Below, in pieces: positions 18,388-27,564 of a stretch of DNA of 64,000 nt (the first letter of the stretch is position 1; each line of letters opens with the position of its first letter). Made by a program: the position numbers and the translations under genes. Origin of the DNA: Rebecca billardiae RCC1528 (taxonomy: Eukaryota; Haptophyta); the NCBI GenBank assembly GCA_965240325.2, contig OZ251227.1, forward strand, positions 1,736,001 through 1,800,000. The letters run 5' to 3'. The notes under the pieces were generated by a model. That model was not told where the DNA came from, did no database searches, and was given only the letters and a program-made list of their open reading frames with translations.

Positions 18388-20347
18388 AAACTTTTCTGAG
18401 GATAGCGCACCAGCAATTTCCCTTGACCGCCATCCGGGCCGAAGTGGCGCAAAATGGCGGATGCCCCGTTTGGGCGCCCTTCCGCGCCTTCGAGCGGCTC
18501 GTGCGCGTCGGGAAGTGCGCCGAAGCGTATCCGGAGCATGCTCCATCGACGCGTCGCACTGTTGGGCCCTTGCATGCGAGCCCATGCCAACGTCTGAGTG
18601 CGCCTCGCTGCGCACGGTACAGCTTGACGGTACACGGCACGATTCGGGCCGCGAGCAGCCTCGTGCGCGCGACCGAGCCAGAGGTGGTCGTCACGAGTAG
18701 CACGAGTGGCGGCACACGCGCGGGTCTGGTCGTTGCCGAATATCTGACGCACCAATCGACCTCGCCCAGCGCTATCTGCTCGTTTGTGCACGTGTTGGAA
18801 AGGATGAGCAGCTGCCTGCAAACGCCGAGCGCACAGATGAGGCGTGGGCGAGCGAAGGGGCGGCGAGGGCCGGCGCGTGCGCGCGCGTAAATTCGAGCCT
18901 CCCAATACGCATCGAAACACACCACGCTCGCTCGTCGAGCTGCGCATGGGCATCGGTGCGCGCGCGCCAACGCGGCGCGCCGTGCGCGCGCCTGGCGGCT
19001 GCACACGTGCTCGCGCGCGCACGCGTGCGTGATGGACCGAGGAGGTCGCGCGAGCATGCGCGATGTGTCTGGATGAAGCGTGTATGAGGTGGAGGCTGCG
19101 CTCCGCACGCGCTCCGCCACCGTGCACCGCGCTGCCCTTCGTCCACGCGATCGCCGCCGAGCCCAGATTCAAACGCGCGCGAGCCTGCGAGCGCGCCTCC
19201 GCGCAGCGCTTGCAGCAATCGTGTCGAAGGCTTGGCGAGAGGCAGATGTGCATGGCAAGTAGCGCAATGGGGGTGCCCATCACGCGCACACACCCGCGCA
19301 TGCTCGCCGCACCACCTCGTCGCGCCCACGTTCAGCGCGCGGGGCGCGCTTCGCACCCCGAGCAGCCCTCGGGCAGCTGCTGCGCGCGGCGCGCGCGGCG
19401 AGTAGAACTCAGCCAATGGTCCGAGGGCGAGCCGGCTGAGCGTCGTGCGTGACGCACACGGATCTGGTGCAACGCAGCGTACCACTCGCAGCCACCATCG
19501 CGCCCGTACTAGCGAGCTGTGGCCGCCGCCGACATCGAAAAGCAGCCCAGCCGTCAGCCCATGACAGCCGACAAGCGCGCGACGCGCGCGTCCACCACCG
19601 TGATGAGCACGGATGAGCGCGCGCGCCCGTGTCGTAGCTCAGGTGGGGTCCCCCGATCGCACGCACCACCGCGCTGCCACGTCTGCACCCGCCTTGTGGC
19701 ACCACCCGGGCACGCGCCGGGCAGGCGGCAGAGCCGCCTGCTCGGCAAACGGTCAGCGCGCAGCGAGGATGGAGTCCGGCGAGGGGCGACCGGAGTGTCC
19801 GGCGCGACGGAGGTGGTCCACGCCGTGGTCGCCGACGCGTTCCTCACCACCTCCGAGGCCGTGGTGGCCGCCCGGGAGAAGGAATGCTCCCAATCGCACC
19901 CTGTGCAGTGCTCCTTTGCGCGTGCATCATGAGCCACACTGAGATTTCGTTAGCTGGCCCGAATCCGATGATCCGGTTATTCGCCCAGCAATCGTTGCAT
20001 CGCGGACTATCGGGCCAGCTAACCCTTTCCGTGTGCAGCCGTGCCGCGCGCGCGAGCTCGGCCACATGCGGCTCTTTGCACATGTGCTGCAGATCGGCTC
20101 GTGCTCGGCGAGCGCGGCGAGGAGGAAGGTGCGCGCTCGCGAGCTGGCGCACCTGGGTGTCCTCGCGGCCTCCGAGCAGAAAGAGCGCGTCGAGCGCCGC
20201 GCCGCAGGTCGCGATCTCGCGATCTCGCGAGCGCGGTCGTGCGAGGGCGGGCCTCTCCATCGCGCGTTTCTGCGTCCAAACGCGGCCTCCGTAAAATCCG
20301 GATGGCGGTCAAGGGAAATTGCTGGTGCGCTATCCTCAGAAAAGTTT
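18388..20347. mobile_element. 1.96 kb element with perfect 50-bp terminal inverted repeats
   Basis: Bases 18388-18437 and 20298-20347 are exact reverse complements, starting AAACTTTTCTGAGG. Internal frames (for example 18423-18890 plus and 19519-19932 plus) have no transposase signature, so it is likely non-autonomous or uses an unfamiliar enzyme. An AT microsatellite abuts the right end. No clear target duplication is visible. Confidence 0.75.
19949..20023. repeat. Small hairpin with 14-bp perfect stem
   Basis: GTTAGCTGGCCCGA (19949-19962) is the exact reverse complement of 20010-20023, with a 47-base loop. It sits inside the larger TIR element and could be a nested mini-element or an RNA structure. 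Confidence 0.5.
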
Positions 20348-20348
20348 A

Positions 20349-20351
<3 letters not shown>

Positions 20352-20381
<30 letters not shown>
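20352..20381 (+). repeat. (AT)n microsatellite
   Basis: An uninterrupted AT dinucleotide run directly beside the right terminal repeat of the 18388-20347 element. Confidence 0.9.
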
Positions 20382-20383
<2 letters not shown>

Positions 20384-20651
20384 ATACCGTCGGAGCCCGT
20401 GCGCGAGCTCTGTCCGCTGATGGCCAGAGTAATCCGGTGTCACGGACCTGACGAGTACTGAGTCTGCTAATGATCGGACTGTCAGTGTCACTCGGGCCTC
20501 TCGCACTCGGATGCCCGATTGCGTCAGCCCGCCAGCCGAATCGGCCGGAACCGCGAACGGCGCGGGACACTGTCAAATGACAACCCGCCGGCCGCCGACG
20601 ATGTGAATTGTGATCCGCGACCGCCATCACCATCCTTTGATAAATGGGTGG

Positions 20652-21491
20652 TCATGGCGTCGCCGGCGCAGCTGGGCGCGCGCGTGCCGGGCCGTCCGCT
20701 CCCGGCACTTCTGGCGCCACCTCTGCAGATCTCAGCATTGGCCGCCGTGTCGCTCGCCATCTCCTCACGCCAGCAGAACCAAAAGGGCGTCGCGACGCTT
20801 GTCGCCACGCCAAGCTATCGAGAGCGCGCATGTCAAACACGCTCGCGACGGAGCGCCGCTCCGACACTGGCGCGCCGCACGGGGAGAAGGAGTGCCACAG
20901 GAAGGTAAGCACGATCGCCGCGGAGCCGATGATGAACGCGAAGAGAAGCGTGATCTCTGCCGCCTGAAAGATCACCTGGTCCGTCCCACCGACCAGGAGC
21001 AGGTATGCGCTCATGTGTCCGCTGAGGAGAGCCGTGAGGCTGATCATGATGTACACGACGATGACGCAGCCCGTGAAGAAGCTCACGAAGAACAAGCCGG
21101 TGAGCACCCGCTCGCCCAGCACGTAGCACACGATGCGTGCGGGCATCCGCGCCCGACGCAGTCGGTACGGCTCTTTGCAGATCATGCATCGGAACGCGCC
21201 GAACTCGCCCTGCCGCTCGAGCTCGCATTCGAGCCACGTTACGAAGCAGTCGCGACAGATGGCCATGGCGCCGCTCTCCGAGCAGCGGCAGACGGACACA
21301 AGCACCGTCCGCGTTCCATCCCTCTCCCCGGCCGCTTCCATGCACACGTAGCACCTTGGCTCTCCGTCGTCGTGCTCGCTGAGCTGTGGAGTGAGCACCG
21401 TGGTGATGGGCTGCGGAGTAGTCGACGCATCCGGCGGCGTCACCACGTGCCGGATGGGCACCACCGGCTCATCCCAGCCACGCGGCGGCAT
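20652..21491 (-). CDS. Membrane RING-CH-like E3 ligase, paralogue 1
   Basis: The 279-residue protein has an N-terminal Cys-rich zinc domain and two C-terminal membrane segments, the layout of MARCH-type ubiquitin ligases. The zinc pattern is CYVCMEA, then CRCSESGAMAICRDC, then CMICKEPYR. The usual His position is a Cys here. The membrane segments are around LTGLFFVSFFTGCVIVVYIM and EITLLFAFIIGSAAIVLTFL. The start at MPPRGWDE is preferred; a longer in-frame leader from 21641 is low-complexity and has no counterpart in the paralogue. The protein is closely related to the plus-strand gene at 22331, and the pair is head to head. The last 45 residues, rich in Arg and Pro, do not match the paralogue and may be wrong if an intron removes them. 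Confidence 0.8.
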   Translation of the reverse strand: MPPRGWDEPVVPIRHVVTPPDASTTPQPITTVLTPQLSEHDDGEPRCYVCMEAAGERDGTRTVLVSVCRCSESGAMAICRDCFVTWLECELERQGEFGAFRCMICKEPYRLRRARMPARIVCYVLGERVLTGLFFVSFFTGCVIVVYIMISLTALLSGHMSAYLLLVGGTDQVIFQAAEITLLFAFIIGSAAIVLTFLWHSFSPCGAPVSERRSVASVFDMRALDSLAWRQASRRPFGSAGVRRWRATRRPMLRSAEVAPEVPGADGPARARPAAPATP

Positions 21492-22330
21492 CGCGGCAAC
21501 TGCGCGCGGGTGCGAGGTGAGCAGCAACGTGTGCCCCCACACCCACCCCCTTTCATTCCTTTGCACCCAGTCAATCCGAATAGTCAATATAGTCATCAAA
21601 TAATCACCACCCACTCTCGTCCCATCTTTTTTGATAGTCATTTTACCCCGCTCCAGCCTTGCGAGTCAATCTCCGGTGCATCTGAAAAATTATTGAGCCA
21701 TCGGTTCACGCCTAAAGAACGACTGCTATCGTCATATTACCCGAGCAGGAAGGATGGTGGGGAGAGCCTTGCCTCGTCCGTGCCTACCCCCTGCCTCGGT
21801 GGCTGAGAGCACAAGCTTCCGTCCGAATCAGCACTGACTGAAGGAACAGTCTCGGTACGCTGAATGAGAGTGAGACTTATGAACGTCAGTCGCGCGCCAA
21901 TTGCCTCATCAGTGCCGGAAACCGAGCGCTGGCTCCGAGCGGTGACATGCGCGCGCTTAGTGGCACACACCCAATCCTTGACCGAATGTGGCCCGCCATT
22001 TACGTCCTTGCCCATGCGCACCCACATGCCGCCGCGCGAGGCACTGAGAGCTCGCGTGTTTCGCACCCCGGCTGCTGGGCGCTGAGCATTTGTGTCAGGT
22101 CTCGGTCTCTCGCGTGGCCTCCGTCTCGCGTGGGGCGCAGCCTCCGTTCACTGAGAGAATTCAGAATGGCGGCTCACACCGGTACAGTTTACTAAGAATA
22201 AGAGACGCACACAGCTCAGTACTTGATTACCCACCGCAAGCACCCACCTCCGAACGGCGAAGGCCCGAGCCGGAGGGCGGCACGAAGCGAGTCCTAGGCG
22301 GCGGCGGGCTCTCGGCCTCGAACACAGGGC
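21492..22330. promoter_or_regulatory. Divergent intergenic region between the two RING-CH genes
   Basis: About 840 bp separate the head-to-head paralogues. It must hold both promoters. No TATA box is convincing. It also holds the full 37-bp dispersed motif at 22183-22219, 111 bp before the plus-strand start. Confidence 0.45.
22183..22219 (+). repeat. Dispersed 37-bp motif, full-length copy
   Basis: The 12-mer TACAGTTTACTA is joined to the core beginning AGAATAAGAGACGC. The same 37 bases occur in reverse at 47298-47334 and 47464-47500. Flanks differ, so the motif itself is the dispersed unit. Confidence 0.75.
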
Positions 22331-23197
22331 ATGGCGCCGCCGATCGCGCCGCACGTGGGATGGGCGTCGTGCTCCTCGACAGAGCAAGGCGAGCAAACCC
22401 AGGCTGAGCCGAGTGTGCCGCACGCCTCCGCTTCTTTGGCAGCTGCAGAGGACGGATCCGTGGGCGACAGCCACGAGCCGCACTGCTACGTGTGCATGGA
22501 GCAGTCTGACGGCGAGGGTGGAAACGTCCAGCTGATCGCAGTATGTCGTTGTTCTGATTCTGGAGCCATGTCCATATGCAAGCAGGTACGCCCACCACGC
22601 GGGCAGCCAGCGCGCAAACACGCACCTGGTTTGACACACGCGCGCGCTCGCCCCCTGCCGCCCTGCCCGCTTGTGCAACAGTGCTTTATCACATGGCTCG
22701 AGCGTGAGCTAGAGCGCGTGGGGGAGTTCGGGGCATTCCGCTGCATGATCTGTAAGGAGCCGTACAGGCTCGAGCGTGTCGCACCTCGCGCTCGGATCTC
22801 GTGCTACACGCTCGGTGAGCGGCTGCTCACCGGGCTCTTCCTCGGCAGCTTCATGACAGGCTGCTTGGTCGTCGCGTACATCATGGTGAGCCTCTCGGCA
22901 TTGCTCAGCGGCCATGCCGATGCATACAGAGTGCTCGTCGGCGGCGCCTCACAGATTGTGTTCCAGGTGGCTGAGATCGTCCTGCTCGTCGCCTTCGTCG
23001 TTGGCTCCGCAGCCATCATCCTCACTTTCTTGTGGCACTCGTTCAGCCCGTGCAACCCGCAGGTGGCCGAGGTGCGCACGGCGGACAAGGTGTTCAACCT
23101 GCGCGCGCTCGACCAGCACATCAGGCACGTCCCGACACGCGACGGCACCGCCGCTCATCGGCGACCCTTCCACTTCCGCAGCGGGCGCGGGAGATGA
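22331..23197 (+). CDS. Membrane RING-CH-like E3 ligase, paralogue 2 (one intron)
   Basis: The spliced product is 256 residues from exons 22331-22585 and 22682-23197. The 96-bp intron (GTACGC to CAACAG) is in frame and stop-free, so the gene also reads through as one frame. Splicing restores alignment with paralogue 1: ICKQ joins CFITWLE, against ICRDCFVTWLE. The zinc pattern is CYVCMEQ, CRCSDSGAMSIC, CFITW and CMICKEPYR. Two membrane segments follow (GLFLGSFMTGCLVVAYIMV and IVLLVAFVVGSAAIILTFLW), then a shared HSFSPC motif. It probably ubiquitinates membrane proteins of the endomembrane system. Paralogue 1 lacks this intron. The C-tail differs from paralogue 1 after FNLRALD. Confidence 0.85.
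   Translation: MAPPIAPHVGWASCSSTEQGEQTQAEPSVPHASASLAAAEDGSVGDSHEPHCYVCMEQSDGEGGNVQLIAVCRCSDSGAMSICKQVRPPRGQPARKHAPGLTHARARPLPPCPLVQQCFITWLERELERVGEFGAFRCMICKEPYRLERVAPRARISCYTLGERLLTGLFLGSFMTGCLVVAYIMVSLSALLSGHADAYRVLVGGASQIVFQVAEIVLLVAFVVGSAAIILTFLWHSFSPCNPQVAEVRTADKVFNLRALDQHIRHVPTRDGTAAHRRPFHFRSGRGR
22586..22681 (+). other. Intron of RING-CH paralogue 2
   Basis: GT-AG, 96 bp, phase 0. It is supported by alignment with the intronless paralogue at 20652-21491, which has no counterpart of this segment. Confidence 0.8.
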
Positions 23198-23727
23198 CTC
23201 ACTGATAATCACTAGCCACTGTCTGATTGACATGAGACGTCGCCGCGCGTGTGGCGACGCATCATGTCGTCATAGGCTTAGCAGTCATAGCTACAGCAAG
23301 AATATGCTGTCGTTATATATACGCCACGACTGTCGCCAGGGTCATCGATATTACTCTACATCCGAATCGACACAGACAGACACGTAGACGCAGTCACCGT
23401 GCAGACCGTAGGGCTCAGCTCGACTGTGAGACGACTGTCGGTCTCGACTCTCGGGTCTGGTACTTGGTAGGGCTCCGGACTACATAGTAGCAGATCGACA
23501 TTTTTGATTTTTTCATCAGCATCATGATGATGAAAAATGTCGATCTGTCACTGTCCGCGCAGTCCGATATATTCTCGCAGTGGACGATCTCGGCGGGCTG
23601 TCGAGTGCCTGAGAGATCTGGCGAGTAATAACGAGCGCCAGGGATGGTAGCAGTAGAGAATGCTTACACAATAATACGCCCCTGTCTGTCGTCGACGTCC
23701 GGGTCCGGCACAGGAACGATATATTGA
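23198..23727. other. Convergent 3' spacer with a perfect-stem hairpin
   Basis: It lies between the 3' ends of two convergent genes. CAGATCGACATTTTT at 23491-23505 pairs with 23533-23547. The loop holds CATCAGCATCATGATGATG. It may be shared 3' end structure. Nothing else was recognised. Confidence 0.5.
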
Positions 23728-25236
23728 TTAACAGGGCGAAGGACGCTGGCCACCGTTGCCGTGCTGCATGCGCACCTCGGCCCCAGGGAATGCCCGTGCA
23801 ATGGCCTCCTCCTGCAACGCGCGGTGCCACTCGAGCGCAAGCTCCCGGCGCCGACGGTCCGCTCCCGATGGCACCTCGCCGTCCCGGCATGCGTCGCCCT
23901 CATCCGCGGTGGCAATGTACTGCATGCGGAATGTCTGGGCCGTGCGCCCAGCCGAGTTGGTGAACGTGTCGAGCGCTTTCACGCGCACGCGCACACGCTG
24001 GCCAGCCACCTCTGCGCAGACCCGCTCGGCGAGCACTCGCAGCGCGCCGGCAGTCAGGTTGCCCGCTGGGCCAGACGGCGCGTCGGCCGGTGGCAGGTAG
24101 ACGGACACATCAAAAGACGGCGGCGGCGGGGCTCGTCGTGCGTTGGCTGCTGCGCGCCCGCCCATTGCACGGCATGCCCGATGCGCTGCTGGCGTATCAG
24201 CGAGTGGCACGCGCAGTGCACGGCGCCCAGCGGCTTGGGCTTGGGCCTGGGCGCGAGTTCGGCCCGCGGGCTCACGCGCTGCGACAGTGGCCGGGCCGGC
24301 GGCGGCGAGGATGAGCCGATTCTGCGCCGTGAGCTCAGCAGGCAGGCGCGTCTCTTCCACCTCGTACCCCGCCGTGCGCAGTGCAGCGCGCCTCGCGCCG
24401 TCGATGAAGTCAGCGACCGCCACACCCGCGGGCAGGTCAACCGCCGTGAGCGAGGGTCGAGCGCGGCTGTGAGCGCGCTCCGCCTCGAGCCGCACCGAGG
24501 CCAAGGCCGGCGACGCTCGGCCAGCGAGCTCGTGAGGCATCCAGCGCTTGAGCGAGTGGCAGCACGGCACGAGCGCGAGCGGCGCGCCCGCCTGTATCGC
24601 GAGCTCGACGATCGAGTCCGACAGCGTGCCGCACGCGTGCACCGAAGCGAGCAGGCAGCTCGGGTCGGGCAGCACGCACAGCGCGTCCGCCTCGATGAAC
24701 GTCCATCGGGGCGTGAGGTGGGGCCACGCCGCGCCGAACGCGTCGGCGATGCGCTCAGCGGAGGCGGGCATACGCCGATCGACGCACACCGCCGTGCGCG
24801 CCCGGCCGCTCGCGCCGTCGGCTCCTGCCTCATCATCGAGCATGAGCAGCATCCAAGCGAGGAGCCCGTGGCCGCCGGCAATGTCCGCGACGCGGCGCAC
24901 CTGCGGAAAGTGCGCGTGCACGCGGCGCGCGACCTCCCACGTCTCGAAGAGCTCCTTGCGCGGGACCACGCCCGTCGCGCACGCGGCGCGCGCGACGCGA
25001 TCGAACAGGTCTGAGCCCGTGAATTCGGCGGCATGCCTCGGCTGCAGCTTGCGCCTGGCGACCGCCTTGGTCTCGCTCGCTCGCCACATCGCGGGGTGGC
25101 GGAGCAAGTCAGAGGCACTGGCCACCGCCGTGGGAGTAGCGAGCTTCGGCGCCGCCACTCGCATGGGCCCAGCTGCTCCGCCTGCCAGCGCAATGAACGC
25201 CACGAGAGCAGCGACGACGTACACGGCGACCGCCAT
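23728..25236 (-). CDS. Methyltransferase-FDX-ACB fusion protein
   Basis: The 502-residue protein begins with a hydrophobic stretch (MAVAVYVVAALVAFIALAGG), a signal sequence or anchor. Residues about 75-300 form an S-adenosylmethionine-dependent methyltransferase: VADIAGGHGLLAWML near 113-127 is motif I, and ASVHACGTLSD and VPCCHSLK follow. This matches the Methyltransf_32 group. Residues about 375-492 resemble the ferredoxin-fold anticodon-binding domain of phenylalanyl-tRNA synthetase: TFRMQYIA, then ELALEWHRALQEE and FPGAEVR. A similar pairing is known in FDXACB1-type proteins, suggesting tRNA modification, here perhaps in an organelle. The substrate is not shown by the sequence. It shares a very short divergent promoter with the plus-strand neighbour. 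Confidence 0.75.
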   Translation of the reverse strand: MAVAVYVVAALVAFIALAGGAAGPMRVAAPKLATPTAVASASDLLRHPAMWRASETKAVARRKLQPRHAAEFTGSDLFDRVARAACATGVVPRKELFETWEVARRVHAHFPQVRRVADIAGGHGLLAWMLLMLDDEAGADGASGRARTAVCVDRRMPASAERIADAFGAAWPHLTPRWTFIEADALCVLPDPSCLLASVHACGTLSDSIVELAIQAGAPLALVPCCHSLKRWMPHELAGRASPALASVRLEAERAHSRARPSLTAVDLPAGVAVADFIDGARRAALRTAGYEVEETRLPAELTAQNRLILAAAGPATVAAREPAGRTRAQAQAQAAGRRALRVPLADTPAAHRACRAMGGRAAANARRAPPPPSFDVSVYLPPADAPSGPAGNLTAGALRVLAERVCAEVAGQRVRVRVKALDTFTNSAGRTAQTFRMQYIATADEGDACRDGEVPSGADRRRRELALEWHRALQEEAIARAFPGAEVRMQHGNGGQRPSPC

Positions 25237-25265
25237 GAATTTCGTCAGCCCTCCGTGGAGTTCTC

Positions 25266-26204
25266 GTGAGTCGTGAGTGCGCGACCAAAGCTGAAAGCGT
25301 GACCACTCCGTCGCGGCGGCGCGGCTTCCATGGAGATGTTGCAAGGGCGGTGATGTTGCGTCCGCTTCAAGGCTGCGCCGGCGCCGCCGTGGACGACAAC
25401 CCGGAGCTTCGAAATGAGCTCCTTGGCGGACCGATTCGGCCCGATGAGAGCGACGAGGACCGGGCGACGCGCGTGGGGATGTTGACCGTGATGCCTGGGA
25501 TGCTCGGCTCCACGCCCTTTGGGAGCGCGGGCGTGCGTGGCCCTGGAGTGTACCGACGCGTCGGCCACGTGCTCGTCCACCCGCGAGACTGCCCGGCATT
25601 TTACCCGCCGGCCATCTTCAAGGAGGACCCAGCCGCTTTCGAGCCTCCGCCAGCTCCGAGCTACTTCTTTCGCGGAGGACCAATCAACGGCGATATCAAG
25701 TCGTGGGGGCTGTACTATGACGACTACACCAGCGGAAAGGCGATCACGGCGCGCCAGTACGCCTTCAACACCATGAAGCTGTACACGAGGCCACCCGATG
25801 CGGGCGTGTACACGCCTCTGTGGCAGTTCGCCTCGGCCCTCGAGGCGCGCAAGCGGAAGGCGATGGAGCAGCGGCGCGCGCACGTGGCCAACCTGCAGTA
25901 CGTGCTCGAGCTGAAGCTCATGCTGCTGCACGAGGGACTCTTCGGCCGCGTGACGCGACGGATCGAGGTGCCGGCCTCGATGGAGCTGTACGACCTGCAC
26001 TTTCGCGTGCTCAGGCCCTGCATGGGCTGGTCCAAGGAGGACGAGTCCGCGTACATCTTATTATCATCTGAGATAGATCGTCACTCGTCAGTAGAATTAG
26101 CAGTGCTGATTAGTTGTGCCAAGTCGGATCATAGTGGTCCGGGTCGTGGCGGCAGATACTCGTTGTGGGCGGCGCGCCTGCTCTCCTCGTCGTCGTACGA
26201 GTAG
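25266..26204 (+). CDS. Uncharacterised protein ending in a PRiA4_ORF3-like segment
   Basis: The frame gives 312 residues, but a start at Met30 (25353, MLRPLQGCAG) is equally plausible. The central part (YRRVGHVLVHPRD, SYFFRGGPINGD, SWGLYYDDYTSG) looks like real globular protein but I cannot name it. Residues about 235-265 read VTRRIEVPASMELYDLHF followed by MGWS, resembling the start of the pRiA4b ORF-3-like domain also found next to MYND fingers in algae. The rest of that domain is absent. After about 26063 the sequence is AT-rich and looks non-coding, so the gene is truncated or continues through an unseen intron. The frame overlaps the 3' end of the minus-strand giant gene by 76 bp. Confidence 0.55.
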   Translation: MSRECATKAESVTTPSRRRGFHGDVARAVMLRPLQGCAGAAVDDNPELRNELLGGPIRPDESDEDRATRVGMLTVMPGMLGSTPFGSAGVRGPGVYRRVGHVLVHPRDCPAFYPPAIFKEDPAAFEPPPAPSYFFRGGPINGDIKSWGLYYDDYTSGKAITARQYAFNTMKLYTRPPDAGVYTPLWQFASALEARKRKAMEQRRAHVANLQYVLELKLMLLHEGLFGRVTRRIEVPASMELYDLHFRVLRPCMGWSKEDESAYILLSSEIDRHSSVELAVLISCAKSDHSGPGRGGRYSLWAARLLSSSSYE

Positions 26205-27517
26205 GCGACGGTGCTTCCGCCGCCCACCAGCCGGCCGCCGCCGTCCTCGGTGCTGTGGCGCGTCGAGCGGCGGGAGCGGTGCGGGTGCTCGCGCGCACCG
26301 CCCACCGAGTCGTCGCGCTCGGGCTCGAGCTCCCACAGCGCGGGCTCGTCCAGCCCGCCGAGCATGCGGCGCTGCTCCTCGACGGGCAGCCGGCGGCGGA
26401 GCTGCACGTGCGCGGCGCACGCCACGTGCACGTGGATCATCTCGCCGAGCACGAGCTTCGTCGTGATCAGCGCGAGCGGCAGGATGCACCACGCCTTGTC
26501 CTCGAAGAAGGGCAGCACCGGCCACACCGCCGCGATCGCGGCGACGAGCGCGGCGACGAGGGAGAAGGCGTTGGCGAGGGCGAAGGTGCGCGCGAGCAGC
26601 TCGTCGTGCGCGCTGCACAGGCTGGCGATGCCGAGCAGCGGCGACGCGAGCGCCGCGAGCGGCGGCAGCAGCACGACGCACTCGAACGCCGCCTCGTCGA
26701 TCTGCCAGAACTCGATGAGCAGCAGCACCAGCACGAGCAGCTCGCACGCGAGCAGCGCGCTCACCATCGGCAGCACGGCCGAGAAGCCGACGCGCTGCCC
26801 GACGCGGAGCGGCTTGTTGTGGAAGAGCCACCAGGCGCACAGCTGGCCGACCCACGTGAAGCTCGCCGTGCAGCGCAGCCGCTGCCCCAGCCACGCCTCG
26901 AACGCGCGGTGCCCCTGCCCGTGCAGGTCCTCGCCGCCGTACGGCAGCGGCCCGCGCGCGGGCTCAGCGTCGCGCAGCGCGAGCAGCCCGAGCTTGTACG
27001 CGCCCGTGCGCGGCTCCTGCATGAAGCGCGCCATGTGGAGCACGCACGGCGGCGCGCCCGCGAGCGCGCCGCCGTCCGCGTCCACCTCCGCCTGCGCGTC
27101 CGCCGCCTCGAGCCTCGGCCGCTGCAGCCCCTCGAGCGCGCGGATCAGGTCCTGCAGCAGCCTGGACGCGTGCGCGGCGGGCGCGCGCCGGTCGAGCCGC
27201 CAGAGCATCGCGTTCACGTTGGTGATGGCCGCGGCCCACTCCGAGCCGAAGGCGGCGGAGAAGAGCGAGGCGACGAGCGTGTCCGCCGGGTCGAGCCGCC
27301 ACGGCGACCAGTACGTCCCGTCTCCACCGAAGAGGAGCACGAGGGGCGCCCCGCCCGAGAGCAGCGGCGCCAGCTCGTCGGAGTCGGCGCCGCCGTCCGA
27401 CGCGGCACCCACCGCCTCGCTCGCGAGCGCGCTCGTGCGGCGCAGGTCGTCGCAGCCGGCGGCGTCGGCGCGCAGCCGGGCGCTGGCGCTGAGCGCGCCC
27501 GGGTGCAGCTCCGCGCC

Positions 27518-27564
<47 letters not shown>

